DNA from: Actinoplanes sichuanensis
Lineage (GTDB): Bacteria > Actinomycetota > Actinomycetes > Mycobacteriales > Micromonosporaceae
Length of the DNA stretch: 64,000 nucleotides
Assembly: GCF_033097365.1 (NCBI RefSeq)
Contig: NZ_AP028461.1
Span: forward strand, 4,154,001-4,218,000
Reading direction: 5' to 3'
The notes below the pieces were generated by a model. That model worked only from the letters and a program-made list of their open reading frames with translations, did no database searches and was not told the origin of the DNA. Position numbers and translations under genes: made by a program. This document shows, piece by piece, positions 17,888 to 26,670 of this stretch (position 1 is its first letter; each line of letters starts with the position of its first letter).

Positions 17888-18550
17888 GTGGGAACCGATA
17901 TCTACGGCGTGATCGAGGTCCGCGAACCCTTCAACACCTTCTGGCCGGACCAGGAGCGCCCGTGGCTCGAATGCGTGAATCTCTACCCCGTCCTACGCGA
18001 CGGCTACGACGGCTACGGATGCCTGTTCGGCGAACGCAACTGGGCCGGCTGGCAACCAGTCGCTGAAGGCCGCGGCCTGCCCACCGACGCCTCCGAAACC
18101 GTTCGCAAGGACTACGAGCACTTCGCCCGAGTCGACCGCGCAGTCCACGGCAGCACCTGGATCTCCTGGCCGGAACTGCGCGACCTCGACATGACGGTCC
18201 GACTCCCTGCTCGCGGCATCCTCGGCTTCGGCGACAACCCCGGCGACGGAATCTGGGTGCAATGCCGCATCGACGACCGATGGCCGAACGAGTTCATCGC
18301 CGAGTACGGCCTACCCCCGATCAGCGGATTACCGGCCGACACTCCTTACGGCACGTGGTGGCAAGAAGCCACTGGTCGGCAAGAAGGCATCTTGGGGAAA
18401 CGCAAGACCATGTTCCAGTACAAGCCCGCCATCTCCCGGCACGACGTGCTCGGCCCCGGAACCGGATGGGAACACGTCTTCGCCGTCATGCAGACGCTGG
18501 CGGATCGCTTCGGCGACGAAGGCGTACGGCTCGTCGCCTGGTTCGACTGA
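17888..18550 (+). CDS. Hypothetical protein
   Basis: 220 residues from GTG 17888, 33 bp after the MerR-redoxin gene. Opens GTDIYGVIEVREPF and is rich in Trp and acidic residues (YGTWWQEATGRQEG, GWEHVFAVMQTLADRFG). No signal peptide or membrane segment. The form (DIxGxIEVR...) occurs in small actinobacterial cytosolic proteins of unknown function. No clear ribosome site, so it may be co-translated from the upstream mRNA. Confidence 0.7.
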   Translation: MGTDIYGVIEVREPFNTFWPDQERPWLECVNLYPVLRDGYDGYGCLFGERNWAGWQPVAEGRGLPTDASETVRKDYEHFARVDRAVHGSTWISWPELRDLDMTVRLPARGILGFGDNPGDGIWVQCRIDDRWPNEFIAEYGLPPISGLPADTPYGTWWQEATGRQEGILGKRKTMFQYKPAISRHDVLGPGTGWEHVFAVMQTLADRFGDEGVRLVAWFD

Positions 18551-18675
18551 TCTCGTACGACTCCGCTCCGCGATCGTCGGGGTACCTTTCCTCTGCCACT
18601 AACTGAGTCTCGTGCCAATGAAGGCTGTCCGAAGCGTGGCTTTTGTCAGCGAACTGGGGTCTGCTGAGGGGTGGT

Positions 18676-19107
18676 TTAGAGGTCGAAGAGCGATTCGCGT
18701 TGCGGCGGGTCGAGGATTCTGCGCAGCTCAGAGATGGTTTGGCGCCAGGCTGGGCCGTCGGGTGTCGCGTCCCAGTCCTCAGCGAGCCAGGTGGGAGTCG
18801 TGACCACGCGGTCGAGCGCGTCGATGGCTAGGTTCCGGAGGTAGGCCGGGAACTCGGGCATCGGGGTGGTCGGGCCGGGGGCCGAGGTGATGGGTGCGCC
18901 GTCTGGGTATTGCGCGGCGACCAAGGCAGCGGCGGCGATAGCTCGTGGGGCGTCGGAGAGCCGGGGGTCATCGTCGGCTGGATTCGCGACGCGTTCGAGG
19001 ACGGCGCCGATCATTTCGATGCGGGTGTGTGCCGGCGCGTCGTCCAGTTCGATGGCGAAGTCGGCGGCATCGTCGTTGCCGAACGGGCTGGCGTCCCAGG
19101 TCCCCAT
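18676..19107 (-). CDS. DUF4259 domain protein
   Basis: 143 residues with the DUF4259 signature: MGTWDASPFGNDDAADFAIE at the N-terminus and AIAAAALVAAQYPD in the middle, length normal for the family. Function unknown. Stands alone, with non-coding sequence on both sides. Confidence 0.85.
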   Translation of the reverse strand: MGTWDASPFGNDDAADFAIELDDAPAHTRIEMIGAVLERVANPADDDPRLSDAPRAIAAAALVAAQYPDGAPITSAPGPTTPMPEFPAYLRNLAIDALDRVVTTPTWLAEDWDATPDGPAWRQTISELRRILDPPQRESLFDL

Positions 19108-19292
19108 GATTACTTCGATCTCCCCGATCGTGTCGGGGTGATCTTCGCATCATGAGTTGGTGTTCGTAGAAGGCCGATCGGGAACTCACAGACCGATCGT
19201 CTCGACGTGATGGCCTTCGAAACGCCGGAGTGCTGAACGGATTCGCGTCTGCCGGTCGCCGGGCAGGGCCTGACCGGCGGGCGGTGGCACCG

Positions 19293-20537
19293 TCAGTTGG
19301 GCGGGGGTGTGCCGACCGGTGCGCCTCTTTCCGGGGGTGGCGGGCCGGTCAGTAACGCGAGCACCGTGTCGCGGCGGCGTTGCCGGACCAGGTCGCGGGC
19401 GGTCTTGCCGGCGTGGGCGCCGGTTGCCACGACGGTCTGCGGATCAGCGCCGGCGCGCAGCAGGCGCTCGACGATGCGGGGGTAGCCGTGGTGAGCGGCG
19501 TGCATGAGCGGGGTGAGTCCGTTGTCGTCGGCAGCGTTGACGTTCGCGCCGGCCGCGATCAGGAAGTCCAGCATCGGTGCCTGGTTGAGCATGGCCGCGT
19601 CGGTCAGGCTGGTGCGTCCCCAGGTGACGGCTTCGAGTTCGCAGCCGGCCGCGAGCAGCAGCGCGGCTACCTCGACGTGGCCGCAGCGGGCCGCGGCTCC
19701 CAGAGGTGAGCGGGCCGAGGCGCGGGGGTCGGCGCCGGCTCGCAGCAGCCGGCGGACCGCGTCGAGATGCCCACACCCGGCGGCGTTGTGCAACGCGGTC
19801 AGGCCGTTGCCGTCGGTCTCGTCCGGCGGGACGCCTCGGGCCAACAGTGCGTCGATCAGCGGGATGTCGCCGAGGTCGCCTGCCAGCGTCAGGGCGGTGG
19901 CGCCGGTGTACTTCCGCCTCGTCTCGACCGACGCGCCGCGTTCCAGCAGGGCGAGGGCGGTGTCGGGATGGCCCTCCACGAGCGCGTGCAGCAGTGGCGT
20001 GCCGTTGCTCAGTGGCGTGTCGGTGGGCAGGCCGGTGTCCAGGGTGGCGAGGACCGTGCCGGTGTCGCCGCGCGCGCAAGCCTGTTCGAGGCGGGTGGCC
20101 GGGTCGTCGGCGTACGGGACCGGTGGTGGGGGTTCGTCGGCGACCTCGTCGGCGGTGAGGCCATGCTCCCGGCGCATGGCCGTGACGGCTGCGCGGAGCG
20201 CGTCGCGGTCGCACAGGAAGTGGTCGAAGGTGTCGTGGCGTTCGTCCAGAAACCCCAGCGCGATGGCCTGCCCCAGCTGGATGTTGTCGGCCGTACCCGG
20301 GTCGTGCCAGTCGCTCGGCGCGCGGAGCATGTCGAGCATCACCGGGGCGAACAGGTCCGGCTCCCATCGGTCCTGCACGAGTTGGACCAACAACGACCGC
20401 TGAAGCCAGGTGGTGAGCCGGTCGTAGAGCCACATCAGGTCTGGCAGCACCTCGGCGGTGACGTGGTCCCGAGCGCCCTCGACTCCCTGGCAGTCCTCGC
20501 GGAGCACGAACCCGCTGAACCAGTCGACGTCCTTCAC
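19293..20537 (-). CDS. Ankyrin-repeat protein
   Basis: 414 residues, GTG start at 20537. The first ~140 residues are helical and of unknown type. From about 160 there are six or seven ankyrin repeats, e.g. NGLTALHNAAGCGHLDAVRR, LLRAGADPRASA and NGLTPLMHAAHHGYPRIVER. The basic tail ends AGKTARDLVRQRRRDTVLAL. A protein-interaction scaffold in the cytoplasm; partner unknown. It follows the WD40 gene by 22 bp, so the two repeat proteins are probably co-expressed. Confidence 0.85.
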   Translation of the reverse strand: MKDVDWFSGFVLREDCQGVEGARDHVTAEVLPDLMWLYDRLTTWLQRSLLVQLVQDRWEPDLFAPVMLDMLRAPSDWHDPGTADNIQLGQAIALGFLDERHDTFDHFLCDRDALRAAVTAMRREHGLTADEVADEPPPPVPYADDPATRLEQACARGDTGTVLATLDTGLPTDTPLSNGTPLLHALVEGHPDTALALLERGASVETRRKYTGATALTLAGDLGDIPLIDALLARGVPPDETDGNGLTALHNAAGCGHLDAVRRLLRAGADPRASARSPLGAAARCGHVEVAALLLAAGCELEAVTWGRTSLTDAAMLNQAPMLDFLIAAGANVNAADDNGLTPLMHAAHHGYPRIVERLLRAGADPQTVVATGAHAGKTARDLVRQRRRDTVLALLTGPPPPERGAPVGTPPPN

Positions 20538-20559
20538 GCCGGCACCCTACCGTCGCCGG

Positions 20560-22857
20560 TCACCGTAGCGGTGTATCGATCCGGCTGGCGGTGAGTCGCC
20601 CGGTGGTGGCCTGGGCGAACACGACGGTCCGGCCGCCGATCAGGCTGATGTGGACCGTGTGGACCGGCCGGGCGAAGGTGGCGAGCGTGGTGACCGGGCG
20701 GGCCGTCATCGCCTCCCGGGGACCGGTCCAGAGCTGGACGGTGCCGTGTTCGGTTCCGCAGGCCAGCAGGACACGGTCGTGCGTGGTGGCCAGGTCGAGG
20801 CAGGTGATCCGGCCGTCCGCGCCGGTCGCCGTGGACAGGGGTGTCCCCGTGCCGGGATCCCACAGCCGCACCTGGTCGCCGACGGCGTGGGCGAGCAGGT
20901 CGGTTCCGGCGGCGAGGCGAGCGCCCGGGGAGGTGCCCGGTGGCCCGCCGTCCCAGGCCGTGCCGGGCAACGGCACCCGGCGCAGGTGCTCGCCGGTCAG
21001 CGGATCCCAGATGCTGATCCCGGCTCGACCGTCGATGGCGGTCCCGGTGGCCGCGACGACGGGACGTCCGAGGGCCGAGCCGAACGCCATCGAGGCGGGG
21101 CCGTACGTCTCGAAACGCCCGTCACCCAGTTCGGCGAGCAGGGCACCGGTAGTGGGGTCCCACACGCGAGCTCTGCGGCCGCCGGTGACCAGGACCGTTC
21201 GGTCGCCGGCCGGCCCGAACCGGATCGGGCCGTGCGGGAAGTCGTCGAGGACCCGGACGACGTCGCGGGTCTGCGGGTCCCACAACGGCACCCCGTGGCC
21301 GTTGCCGTGGGTGGCGATCAGCCAGCGGCCGTCGACCATGCCGGCCGTCACGCCGTGTCGGCAGTGGTCGTTGCTGACATACCATCCGGCCTCACGGGTC
21401 AGGTCGGGACATCGGTGTCCGGGCTCGCCGGGGTAGACCTGACACCGGAGGCGGCCGATCCGGCTACCGGTGATCGGATCGAGCAGGTCCACTGACGGTC
21501 GACCGGTGCCGACGACCAGCATCGGCTGTGCCGGGTCGGCGACGATCGCGAGCCCGCCGGCCGATCCGGCGAGGTGCCGGTCGCCGGGTGGTGGGGTGTC
21601 GGTGTCCCACAGTCGCACCGTGCCGTCGGCTCCCGCGGTGGCGACGACCGCCGCACCGTCGATCGTGCCGAAGGCGGCGGCGTGGACGTGGCCCGTGTGG
21701 CCACGTAGCACCCCGGTCTGCCGACCCGCCACGGGATACACGAACACGTCGAGGCCGGTCCGGGCGTCGTCGGAACCGATCCGCCGGTCGTGTGCCTTGA
21801 TCGTGACGAATCGGCCGGAGCCTTCTGCCGTGGTCGCGGCGAGCAGCGACTCGTTCAGGTCCAGCTCTCGGGAGTCGACGACCTCGCCGGTGCGAACGTC
21901 CCACCACACCACCGCGGCCACCGTGTTGGGCCCCTGGTGGGGGATCTCCGCTTCGACGGTCGCTCCGAGCAGCAGCCGGCCGTCGTGACGGCACACCACC
22001 AGCGGCGGCACCGGGGAAGCGCCGAACATGTCGTCGTCGTGCCCGTCGTACGCCCATGCCAGGGCCGCGGTCTGGACGCCGGTGCCCGGATCCAGCAGCG
22101 ACACCTCGTCGCCGTCCTCGGCGAACGCCGCCAGCAGGTCACCCTGGTCGGCGGGGACGGCCGCCAGCCCGCCCGACGCACGCGCGCCGAACCAGCGGTG
22201 GTCGCGGATCCGGTCGAGGCGGTCGGCGGTTTCGGCGTCCCACACGTCCATCGCGCCGCGCCGCCGGTACTGCTGCCCGCGGTCGGTCGCGACGATCAGC
22301 CGGTCGCGGCCGGCGGCGGCGACGATCGCCAGGCCGACCACGTCGCCGCGGCCGAGCATGATGGTGTCCCGCAGTTGTCCAGTCCGCGCATCCCACAGCC
22401 GGGCGGTTCGGTCGGCCGCGACGCTGGCCAGGACCGGGCGGCGGGCGACCGTGCCGAAGGCGAGCCGTGTCACGGCACCGGTGTGCCCGGTCAGCGTTGC
22501 CGTGACCGCGCCGGCGTGGGGATCCCACAACCGCACGGTGTGGTCCGCCCCGCCGGTCGCCAGTATCGCCCGGCCGGTCACCTGCCCGAACGCGACCGAC
22601 AGCACCGGCCCGGCGTGCCCGACCAGCCGGGTATGGAACCCGGACCGTTCGCCCCGGGACCACAGCGGAGTCCACCCCGCCACAGCTGCCAGGTCCAGCG
22701 CGGGCAGCGCCGCCGGTTCCTCGGTCAGTGCCATCGCCTGCAGGATGCTCGCGCGCGCACTCGGATCGGCGGGTTCCGCCGCTCGTAGCCGGTCCAGCGC
22801 CCGCCGGTACGCCCGGACCGCCGGACCGCTCGAACCCCGCCACGCCCGCTGCCCCAT
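20560..22857 (-). CDS. WD40-repeat protein
   Basis: 765 residues. A short helical N-terminus (~75 residues) is followed by many WD40 blades: HTVRLWDPHAGAVTATLTGH, DRTARLWDARTGQL, GTVRLWDTDTPPPGDRH, GAGISIWDPLTGEHLRRV-like segments, enough for one to two beta-propellers. There is no kinase, TIR, caspase or NACHT effector domain attached, unlike many actinobacterial WD40 proteins. Probably cytosolic and pairs with the ankyrin protein downstream. Confidence 0.85.
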   Translation of the reverse strand: MGQRAWRGSSGPAVRAYRRALDRLRAAEPADPSARASILQAMALTEEPAALPALDLAAVAGWTPLWSRGERSGFHTRLVGHAGPVLSVAFGQVTGRAILATGGADHTVRLWDPHAGAVTATLTGHTGAVTRLAFGTVARRPVLASVAADRTARLWDARTGQLRDTIMLGRGDVVGLAIVAAAGRDRLIVATDRGQQYRRRGAMDVWDAETADRLDRIRDHRWFGARASGGLAAVPADQGDLLAAFAEDGDEVSLLDPGTGVQTAALAWAYDGHDDDMFGASPVPPLVVCRHDGRLLLGATVEAEIPHQGPNTVAAVVWWDVRTGEVVDSRELDLNESLLAATTAEGSGRFVTIKAHDRRIGSDDARTGLDVFVYPVAGRQTGVLRGHTGHVHAAAFGTIDGAAVVATAGADGTVRLWDTDTPPPGDRHLAGSAGGLAIVADPAQPMLVVGTGRPSVDLLDPITGSRIGRLRCQVYPGEPGHRCPDLTREAGWYVSNDHCRHGVTAGMVDGRWLIATHGNGHGVPLWDPQTRDVVRVLDDFPHGPIRFGPAGDRTVLVTGGRRARVWDPTTGALLAELGDGRFETYGPASMAFGSALGRPVVAATGTAIDGRAGISIWDPLTGEHLRRVPLPGTAWDGGPPGTSPGARLAAGTDLLAHAVGDQVRLWDPGTGTPLSTATGADGRITCLDLATTHDRVLLACGTEHGTVQLWTGPREAMTARPVTTLATFARPVHTVHISLIGGRTVVFAQATTGRLTASRIDTPLR

Positions 22858-22903
22858 GAGTCGGGGACCTTATCGATCGACATCACGCCGATCAAGAAAC
22901 CGG

Positions 22904-23263
22904 TCAGCCGTTCCAGCCGTTGGCCCCGTGAACCCGCAGGCTGGTGACCGGTTCGGTGTCGAACGGGGCGGTGTCCTCATCGGCCACTTCTCGCCAGGTA
23001 CGTCCGCCGTCGCCGGAGACATACCGCCACTGCCCGGTGCAGTCCGGGCGGCTCGCGTAGCGACTGGACACGGCCCACCGCACTCGCAGCCCGAGCTGTC
23101 CCGCGTCGTCGAAGACGGCGACCACGATGCCGTTGTCGTAGACGTCATCGGTGCCGACGCCGCTCTCGCCTCCGACCAGCGGCCTGCCGACGATGACCTC
23201 GTCCCCGTCGACGTGGACGACCAACAGGAACCTGCCCAGGTCGGTGGGGCGCAGTTCGAACAT
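22904..23263 (-). CDS. Hypothetical protein at the left edge of the T4SS-like island
   Basis: 119 residues. Begins MFELRPTDLGRFLLVVHVDG; contains GIVVAVFDDAGQLGLRVRWA and a Trp-rich CTGQWRYVSGDGGRTWREV segment. No known domain recognised, no signal peptide. Codon use matches its neighbours. Confidence 0.6.
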   Translation of the reverse strand: MFELRPTDLGRFLLVVHVDGDEVIVGRPLVGGESGVGTDDVYDNGIVVAVFDDAGQLGLRVRWAVSSRYASRPDCTGQWRYVSGDGGRTWREVADEDTAPFDTEPVTSLRVHGANGWNG

Positions 23264-23289
23264 CCGCCGAATCTATCCGGTAGGTGCAC

Positions 23290-23493
23290 GGTGGCCCGCC
23301 CGGTGCTGCGGGAGTTCACCGCGCAGGCGGCGGGTCCGTCCAGGTCCACGATGGGCGGCAGACCGGCCGCGCGGTCATGCACCTGCTGGTCGACGCCATC
23401 GGCCCTGCCGACCAGGATCGCGATGGTCGCCGGTTCGTCGGCTATGCCGAAGAAATGCTCATCCCGGTCGAGGTGTACCCCATCGGTGTCTGA
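23290..23493 (+). pseudogene. Possible gene remnant
   Basis: A plus-strand stretch opens as VARPVLREFTAQAAG in one frame and continues as RAVMHLLVDAIGPADQDRDG and EEMLIPVEVYPIGV in another before a stop at 23493. Each half has protein-like composition, which suggests a short frameshifted remnant. No family can be assigned; it overlaps the 3' end of the HTH gene. Confidence 0.25.
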
Positions 23494-24278
23494 TCGATCC
23501 CGGTGGTCGCACGCCGGCGTCTGGCGTCGACGCGGCAGAGGGCGCAGGCGGGTTGACCGTCGGGTCGGCGGGCGGTGGTGAGTCCGTGGGCGCAGCGGGG
23601 TGTGGGGGTGAGGGTCACGGTTACGTCTTGGTTCTGGTCGGTCGGGGTTGTGTGGTGGTCCTGGTAGGTGGTGGGGGCCTGTGGACCCCACGTGACGGTC
23701 CTTGAGGACCCCGCGCGGCTTGGTTTCGTGGTCCTTGAGGACTCTGCGCGGTGCTGCGTTTCGGGGTTCGGTGTGGGGTCCTGCGGACCCGGCGCGGTGG
23801 CGGGTGTGGGGTCGGGTGTGGGGTCCTGGGGACCTCGCGTGCAGGTGGTGGTGGGGCGGGTTCGGGGTGTGCCGCGGTGGGTGTCGCGGACGGCCTGGGC
23901 CTGCTGGGTGTGGTGGGTGGGGGTCCAGACTTCGAGGTCGTCGCGGTCGAGGAGATCGGTGGGGAGGGTGAGGCGGTATTCGTCGGCGCGGCGGTGCCCG
24001 GCGGCGGGCCGGACGAGTTGGAGTAGTCCGAGGCGGCGTAGCAGGGTGAGGGTGTCGCGGACGGTGCGGTATTCGATCTCGAGGTCGACGGCGAGGCGGG
24101 CGATGCCGGGGTGGATGCGGGTGCCGTCGTGGTCGGCGTAGGTGGCCAGGCGGTGGGCGACGAGTTTGATGCGGGCGGCGCTGTAGGTCTTGCCGGCGAT
24201 GGTGACCGTGCCGAATCGGATGCGGGCGAGGATGTCGGTCCATTCGCGGACGGTCACGGGGATCAGGTCGGTGCTCAT
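23442..24278 (-). CDS. Island helix-turn-helix protein
   Basis: 278 residues from ATG 24278. The N-terminal ~110 residues form a winged-helix-like domain (HRLATYADHDGTRIHPGIAR then LAVDLEIEYRTVRDTLTLLR), the pattern of plasmid/ICE GntR-like or replication-initiator HTH proteins. The rest is Pro/Thr-rich and disordered with repeated GPQDPT and GSSRT-type segments, ending with CALCRVDARRRR. That repeated part coincides with a cluster of DNA dyads. A hairpin precedes the gene. Likely a regulatory or maintenance protein of the island. Confidence 0.7.
   Translation of the reverse strand: MSTDLIPVTVREWTDILARIRFGTVTIAGKTYSAARIKLVAHRLATYADHDGTRIHPGIARLAVDLEIEYRTVRDTLTLLRRLGLLQLVRPAAGHRRADEYRLTLPTDLLDRDDLEVWTPTHHTQQAQAVRDTHRGTPRTRPTTTCTRGPQDPTPDPTPATAPGPQDPTPNPETQHRAESSRTTKPSRAGSSRTVTWGPQAPTTYQDHHTTPTDQNQDVTVTLTPTPRCAHGLTTARRPDGQPACALCRVDARRRRATTGIDQTPMGYTSTGMSISSA
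23674..23835. repeat. Five GGTCC-GGACC dyads inside the HTH gene
   Basis: Dyads at 23674-23689 (GGGGCCTGTGGACCCC), 23697-23710 (GGTCCTTGAGGACC), 23730-23743 (GGTCCTTGAGGACT), 23776-23790 (GGGTCCTGCGGACCC) and 23821-23835 (GGGTCCTGGGGACCT). Two encode SSRT; the others encode GPQ(D/A)P, so the DNA pattern is kept in different codon phases. Candidate protein-binding sites or RNA hairpins. Confidence 0.6.
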
Positions 24279-24303
24279 GTCGTACCCCTTGTTTGGGCAT
24301 GAA

Positions 24304-24332
24304 AAGGCCGCCGGCTGCGGGCCGGCGGCCTT
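24304..24332. promoter_or_regulatory. 12-bp-stem hairpin upstream of the HTH gene
   Basis: AAGGCCGCCGGC / GCCGGCGGCCTT around a 5-nt loop; on the minus strand the stem is followed by TTTTC. It could end the DUF4192 transcript, but lies only 26 nt before the next start. Confidence 0.7.
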
Positions 24333-24349
24333 CTTCTCGGGTGGTGTGG

Positions 24350-25306
24350 TCAGTCGTGGAGCAGGTGGTGGACGGTGTCGGGGTGCACGCCGCTGCGGAC
24401 CCATCCGGCGACGGTGTGGAGGAACGGGTCGCCGGGGTCGGCGTGGTGGGCGCGTTGGACGGCCAGTCGGGCGAGGGCGCCTTGGCCGGCTTGCAGGGCG
24501 GCGACGGCGAGCATGGTGGCGGGGCCGGCGACGCAGTCGGGGGTGGCGCGGCGGGTGAGGTCGGTCCAGGTGCGTAGGTGCAGGTCGTCGCCGTGGACGT
24601 GTCGTGCTGCGCGGTCGCGTAGCGGGCCGAGGCCGAGCAGGATGTTGAGGAGTGCGGCGCGGTCGTCGGTCAGCCGGCCGGACTGGTAGGCGTGTGCGGT
24701 TTCGGTGAGTAGTTCGTCGAGCAGGGTGTGGAAGGTGTCGGTGATCTGCTGGTCGGTGCAGTCGTCGAGTAGCTGGTGCAGGTGTCGGGCGGCGCGGTGG
24801 TAGGCGTCGGTGAGGGCGGCGCGTTCGGGGCCGGTGACCGGGTCGAGTCGGGCGGCCAGCGCGTCGACGTCGGTGGCGGCGGTGAGGCCGTGGTAGGTGG
24901 CGTAGGCGGCGGCGACCGTACTGTCGGGCTGGAACGGCGTGCCGTCGTGGTGGCAGTCGGGTTCGCCGCAGTGCAGATGCCAGATCCGGTCGGCGTGGAC
25001 GCGGAACGCGGCGAGCACCGGGATCCCGAAGTCGGTGAACGCGGCGGTGGTGTGGTCGACGGCGGTGGTGACGGGCTGGTCGTCGCCGTAGCCGAGCAGC
25101 AGGATCTGGTCGGGGCCCTTGTCGGCGATCAGGGCGCAACTGGAGGCGAGGTCGCGGGTCAGGGGTGCGGCGGCGATGAAGTGGATCCGACACTGTCGGA
25201 GGGCGAGGATCACGAGCCGGTCGTACGGGTGGTAGCCGAGTAGGTAGGGCACGAGTGCGGCGGCGTCGGCGGGGTCGGTCAGGTTGATGGGGTCGTTGAC
25301 GGTCAC
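24350..25306 (-). CDS. DUF4192 family protein
   Basis: 318 residues from GTG 25306, chosen for AAGGAAGG upstream and MTVNDPINLTDPADAAALVP as the family-like N-terminus. DUF4192 features: LVPYLLGYHPYDRLVILAL, then LLLGYGDDQPVTTAVD, and LRTWTDLTRRATPDCVAGPA followed by GALARLAVQRAHHADP. Found in actinomycete chromosomes and mobile islands; biochemical role unknown. Hairpins bracket it on both sides. Confidence 0.82.
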   Translation of the reverse strand: MTVNDPINLTDPADAAALVPYLLGYHPYDRLVILALRQCRIHFIAAAPLTRDLASSCALIADKGPDQILLLGYGDDQPVTTAVDHTTAAFTDFGIPVLAAFRVHADRIWHLHCGEPDCHHDGTPFQPDSTVAAAYATYHGLTAATDVDALAARLDPVTGPERAALTDAYHRAARHLHQLLDDCTDQQITDTFHTLLDELLTETAHAYQSGRLTDDRAALLNILLGLGPLRDRAARHVHGDDLHLRTWTDLTRRATPDCVAGPATMLAVAALQAGQGALARLAVQRAHHADPGDPFLHTVAGWVRSGVHPDTVHHLLHD

Positions 25307-25328
25307 GGCGGTGGCCTTCCTTGGAAAG

Positions 25329-25391
25329 GCCCGGGGCGCGCGGTGGTTCCCCTCGGCTGGTGCCGGGGGCGGTGGTGCTGGAGCCCCGGGC
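25329..25391. promoter_or_regulatory. Long-range hairpin upstream of the DUF4192 gene
   Basis: GCCCGGGGC (25329-25337) pairs with GCCCCGGGC (25383-25391) across a 45-nt G-rich loop, 23 nt before the GTG start. Confidence 0.5.
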
Positions 25392-25404
25392 ACGAGCGGA
25401 TGGG

Positions 25405-26670
25405 TCAGTGGTGGTGGTCGCCGAGAATGCGCACGGTGGTGCTCGCTTTGATGGGTGCGCCGTCCGGTCCCTTCAGGTAGGGATCGATGGGGATGTCGCG
25501 GCGTAGGGTGCGGCCGGGCCCGTAGGGCTGGTGGCGGGTGTGGCCGCTGACCCAGAACCGGTGCTCCGGCGGTCGACGGCCGCCGGCCGTGTTGACGGTG
25601 GTGGTGCGGCGAGCGGCGGGTTTGATCCGCACGATGCGGATGTCCGGCGGCGGGCGCCGGGCGCGGCGGTAGGAGCGGCCGAGCCCGGGTTCGGGTGGGG
25701 TGGGTTCGTCGCGGGTCAACTGTTGGGCGATCACCAGCCACGTCGCGGCGAGCGGGGCGAGCGGATCGTCGGCGGTGACGGTGTGGTCGTCGGGGATGTC
25801 GCGGACGTGGACGGGGATGAGCCTGCCGACCTCGTGGCGTAGGGCGGTGAGGACGTGTTCGGGCAGGTCGGCGTGGATGGTGCGGTAGGCGACGATCCGC
25901 CAGCCGTGCTGGTGGCGGGTCCAGGAGGCGGCGGCGAGCCGGTGCGGGCCGACCGGGTTCGCCCAGGTGAGCAGGCTGACCCGGCTGGGCACGATCCGTT
26001 CGGTGACCGGGGTGGCGGGTAGGTCGGTGTGGACCTGCTCGATCAGGTCGGTGAACTCGCCGTCGATCCAGGTGAACTGTCCCTGGTCGAGGCCGTCGGC
26101 GATCTCGTGGCGGACGGCGGGGTCGGCCAGCGGGTGTGGCAGCCCGGTGGGTCCGCGCAGCAGGGCGGCGAGCCGGTCGCGGATGCGTGGCAGTGCGGGT
26201 GGTTTCAGGGGAAGGGCCGGCCAGGTGCCGGTGGTGATCAGGGTGCGGCCGGGTTCGCGGCTGAGGATGATCGCCTCGTGCAGTCCGGCGAGCAGGAGGG
26301 CGGCGGGGCTGTCGGGAGCCCAGTTCATGACGTCGGTGCAGCGGCGGGTCAGGGCCGGTCGGTCGTCGGTGTCGATCAGGTGGGCGCATTCGCCGCAGAC
26401 GTGCCAGCGGCTGCTGTACCGCTCGATGATCGTCACGGGGTCGTCGATGGTTTCGACGGTCGCGGCCTCGGTGCGGTATTCCCACCACGGCTGGTGGACG
26501 CTGCACAGATGGCACCGCCGGAACACGCTGTCGAACCGGTCGGCGGGGACCGGGACGGTCGGATGGTCGGCGGCCGGAGTGACCGGATGCTCGTAGACGA
26601 CACCGCCGTCGCGGTGGATGGCGACCAGGGCGTAGCCGCAGGCGCCGCAGGCCATGTCGTGGTCGATCAC
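25405..26670 (-). CDS. Island protein with N-terminal zinc-ribbon-like cysteines
   Basis: 421 residues. Cysteine pairs MACGACGYAL, RRCHLCSVHQ and WHVCGECAHL in the first 100 residues look like a zinc-binding region. The middle is helical. The C-terminal domain (HRFWVSGHTRHQPYGPGRTL, then IPIDPYLKGPDGAPI) is a conserved ending I know from actinobacterial plasmid/island proteins of unknown role. GTG start at 26670 overlaps the GGDEF gene's stop (GTGA), so the two are translationally coupled. Confidence 0.7.
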   Translation of the reverse strand: MIDHDMACGACGYALVAIHRDGGVVYEHPVTPAADHPTVPVPADRFDSVFRRCHLCSVHQPWWEYRTEAATVETIDDPVTIIERYSSRWHVCGECAHLIDTDDRPALTRRCTDVMNWAPDSPAALLLAGLHEAIILSREPGRTLITTGTWPALPLKPPALPRIRDRLAALLRGPTGLPHPLADPAVRHEIADGLDQGQFTWIDGEFTDLIEQVHTDLPATPVTERIVPSRVSLLTWANPVGPHRLAAASWTRHQHGWRIVAYRTIHADLPEHVLTALRHEVGRLIPVHVRDIPDDHTVTADDPLAPLAATWLVIAQQLTRDEPTPPEPGLGRSYRRARRPPPDIRIVRIKPAARRTTTVNTAGGRRPPEHRFWVSGHTRHQPYGPGRTLRRDIPIDPYLKGPDGAPIKASTTVRILGDHHH

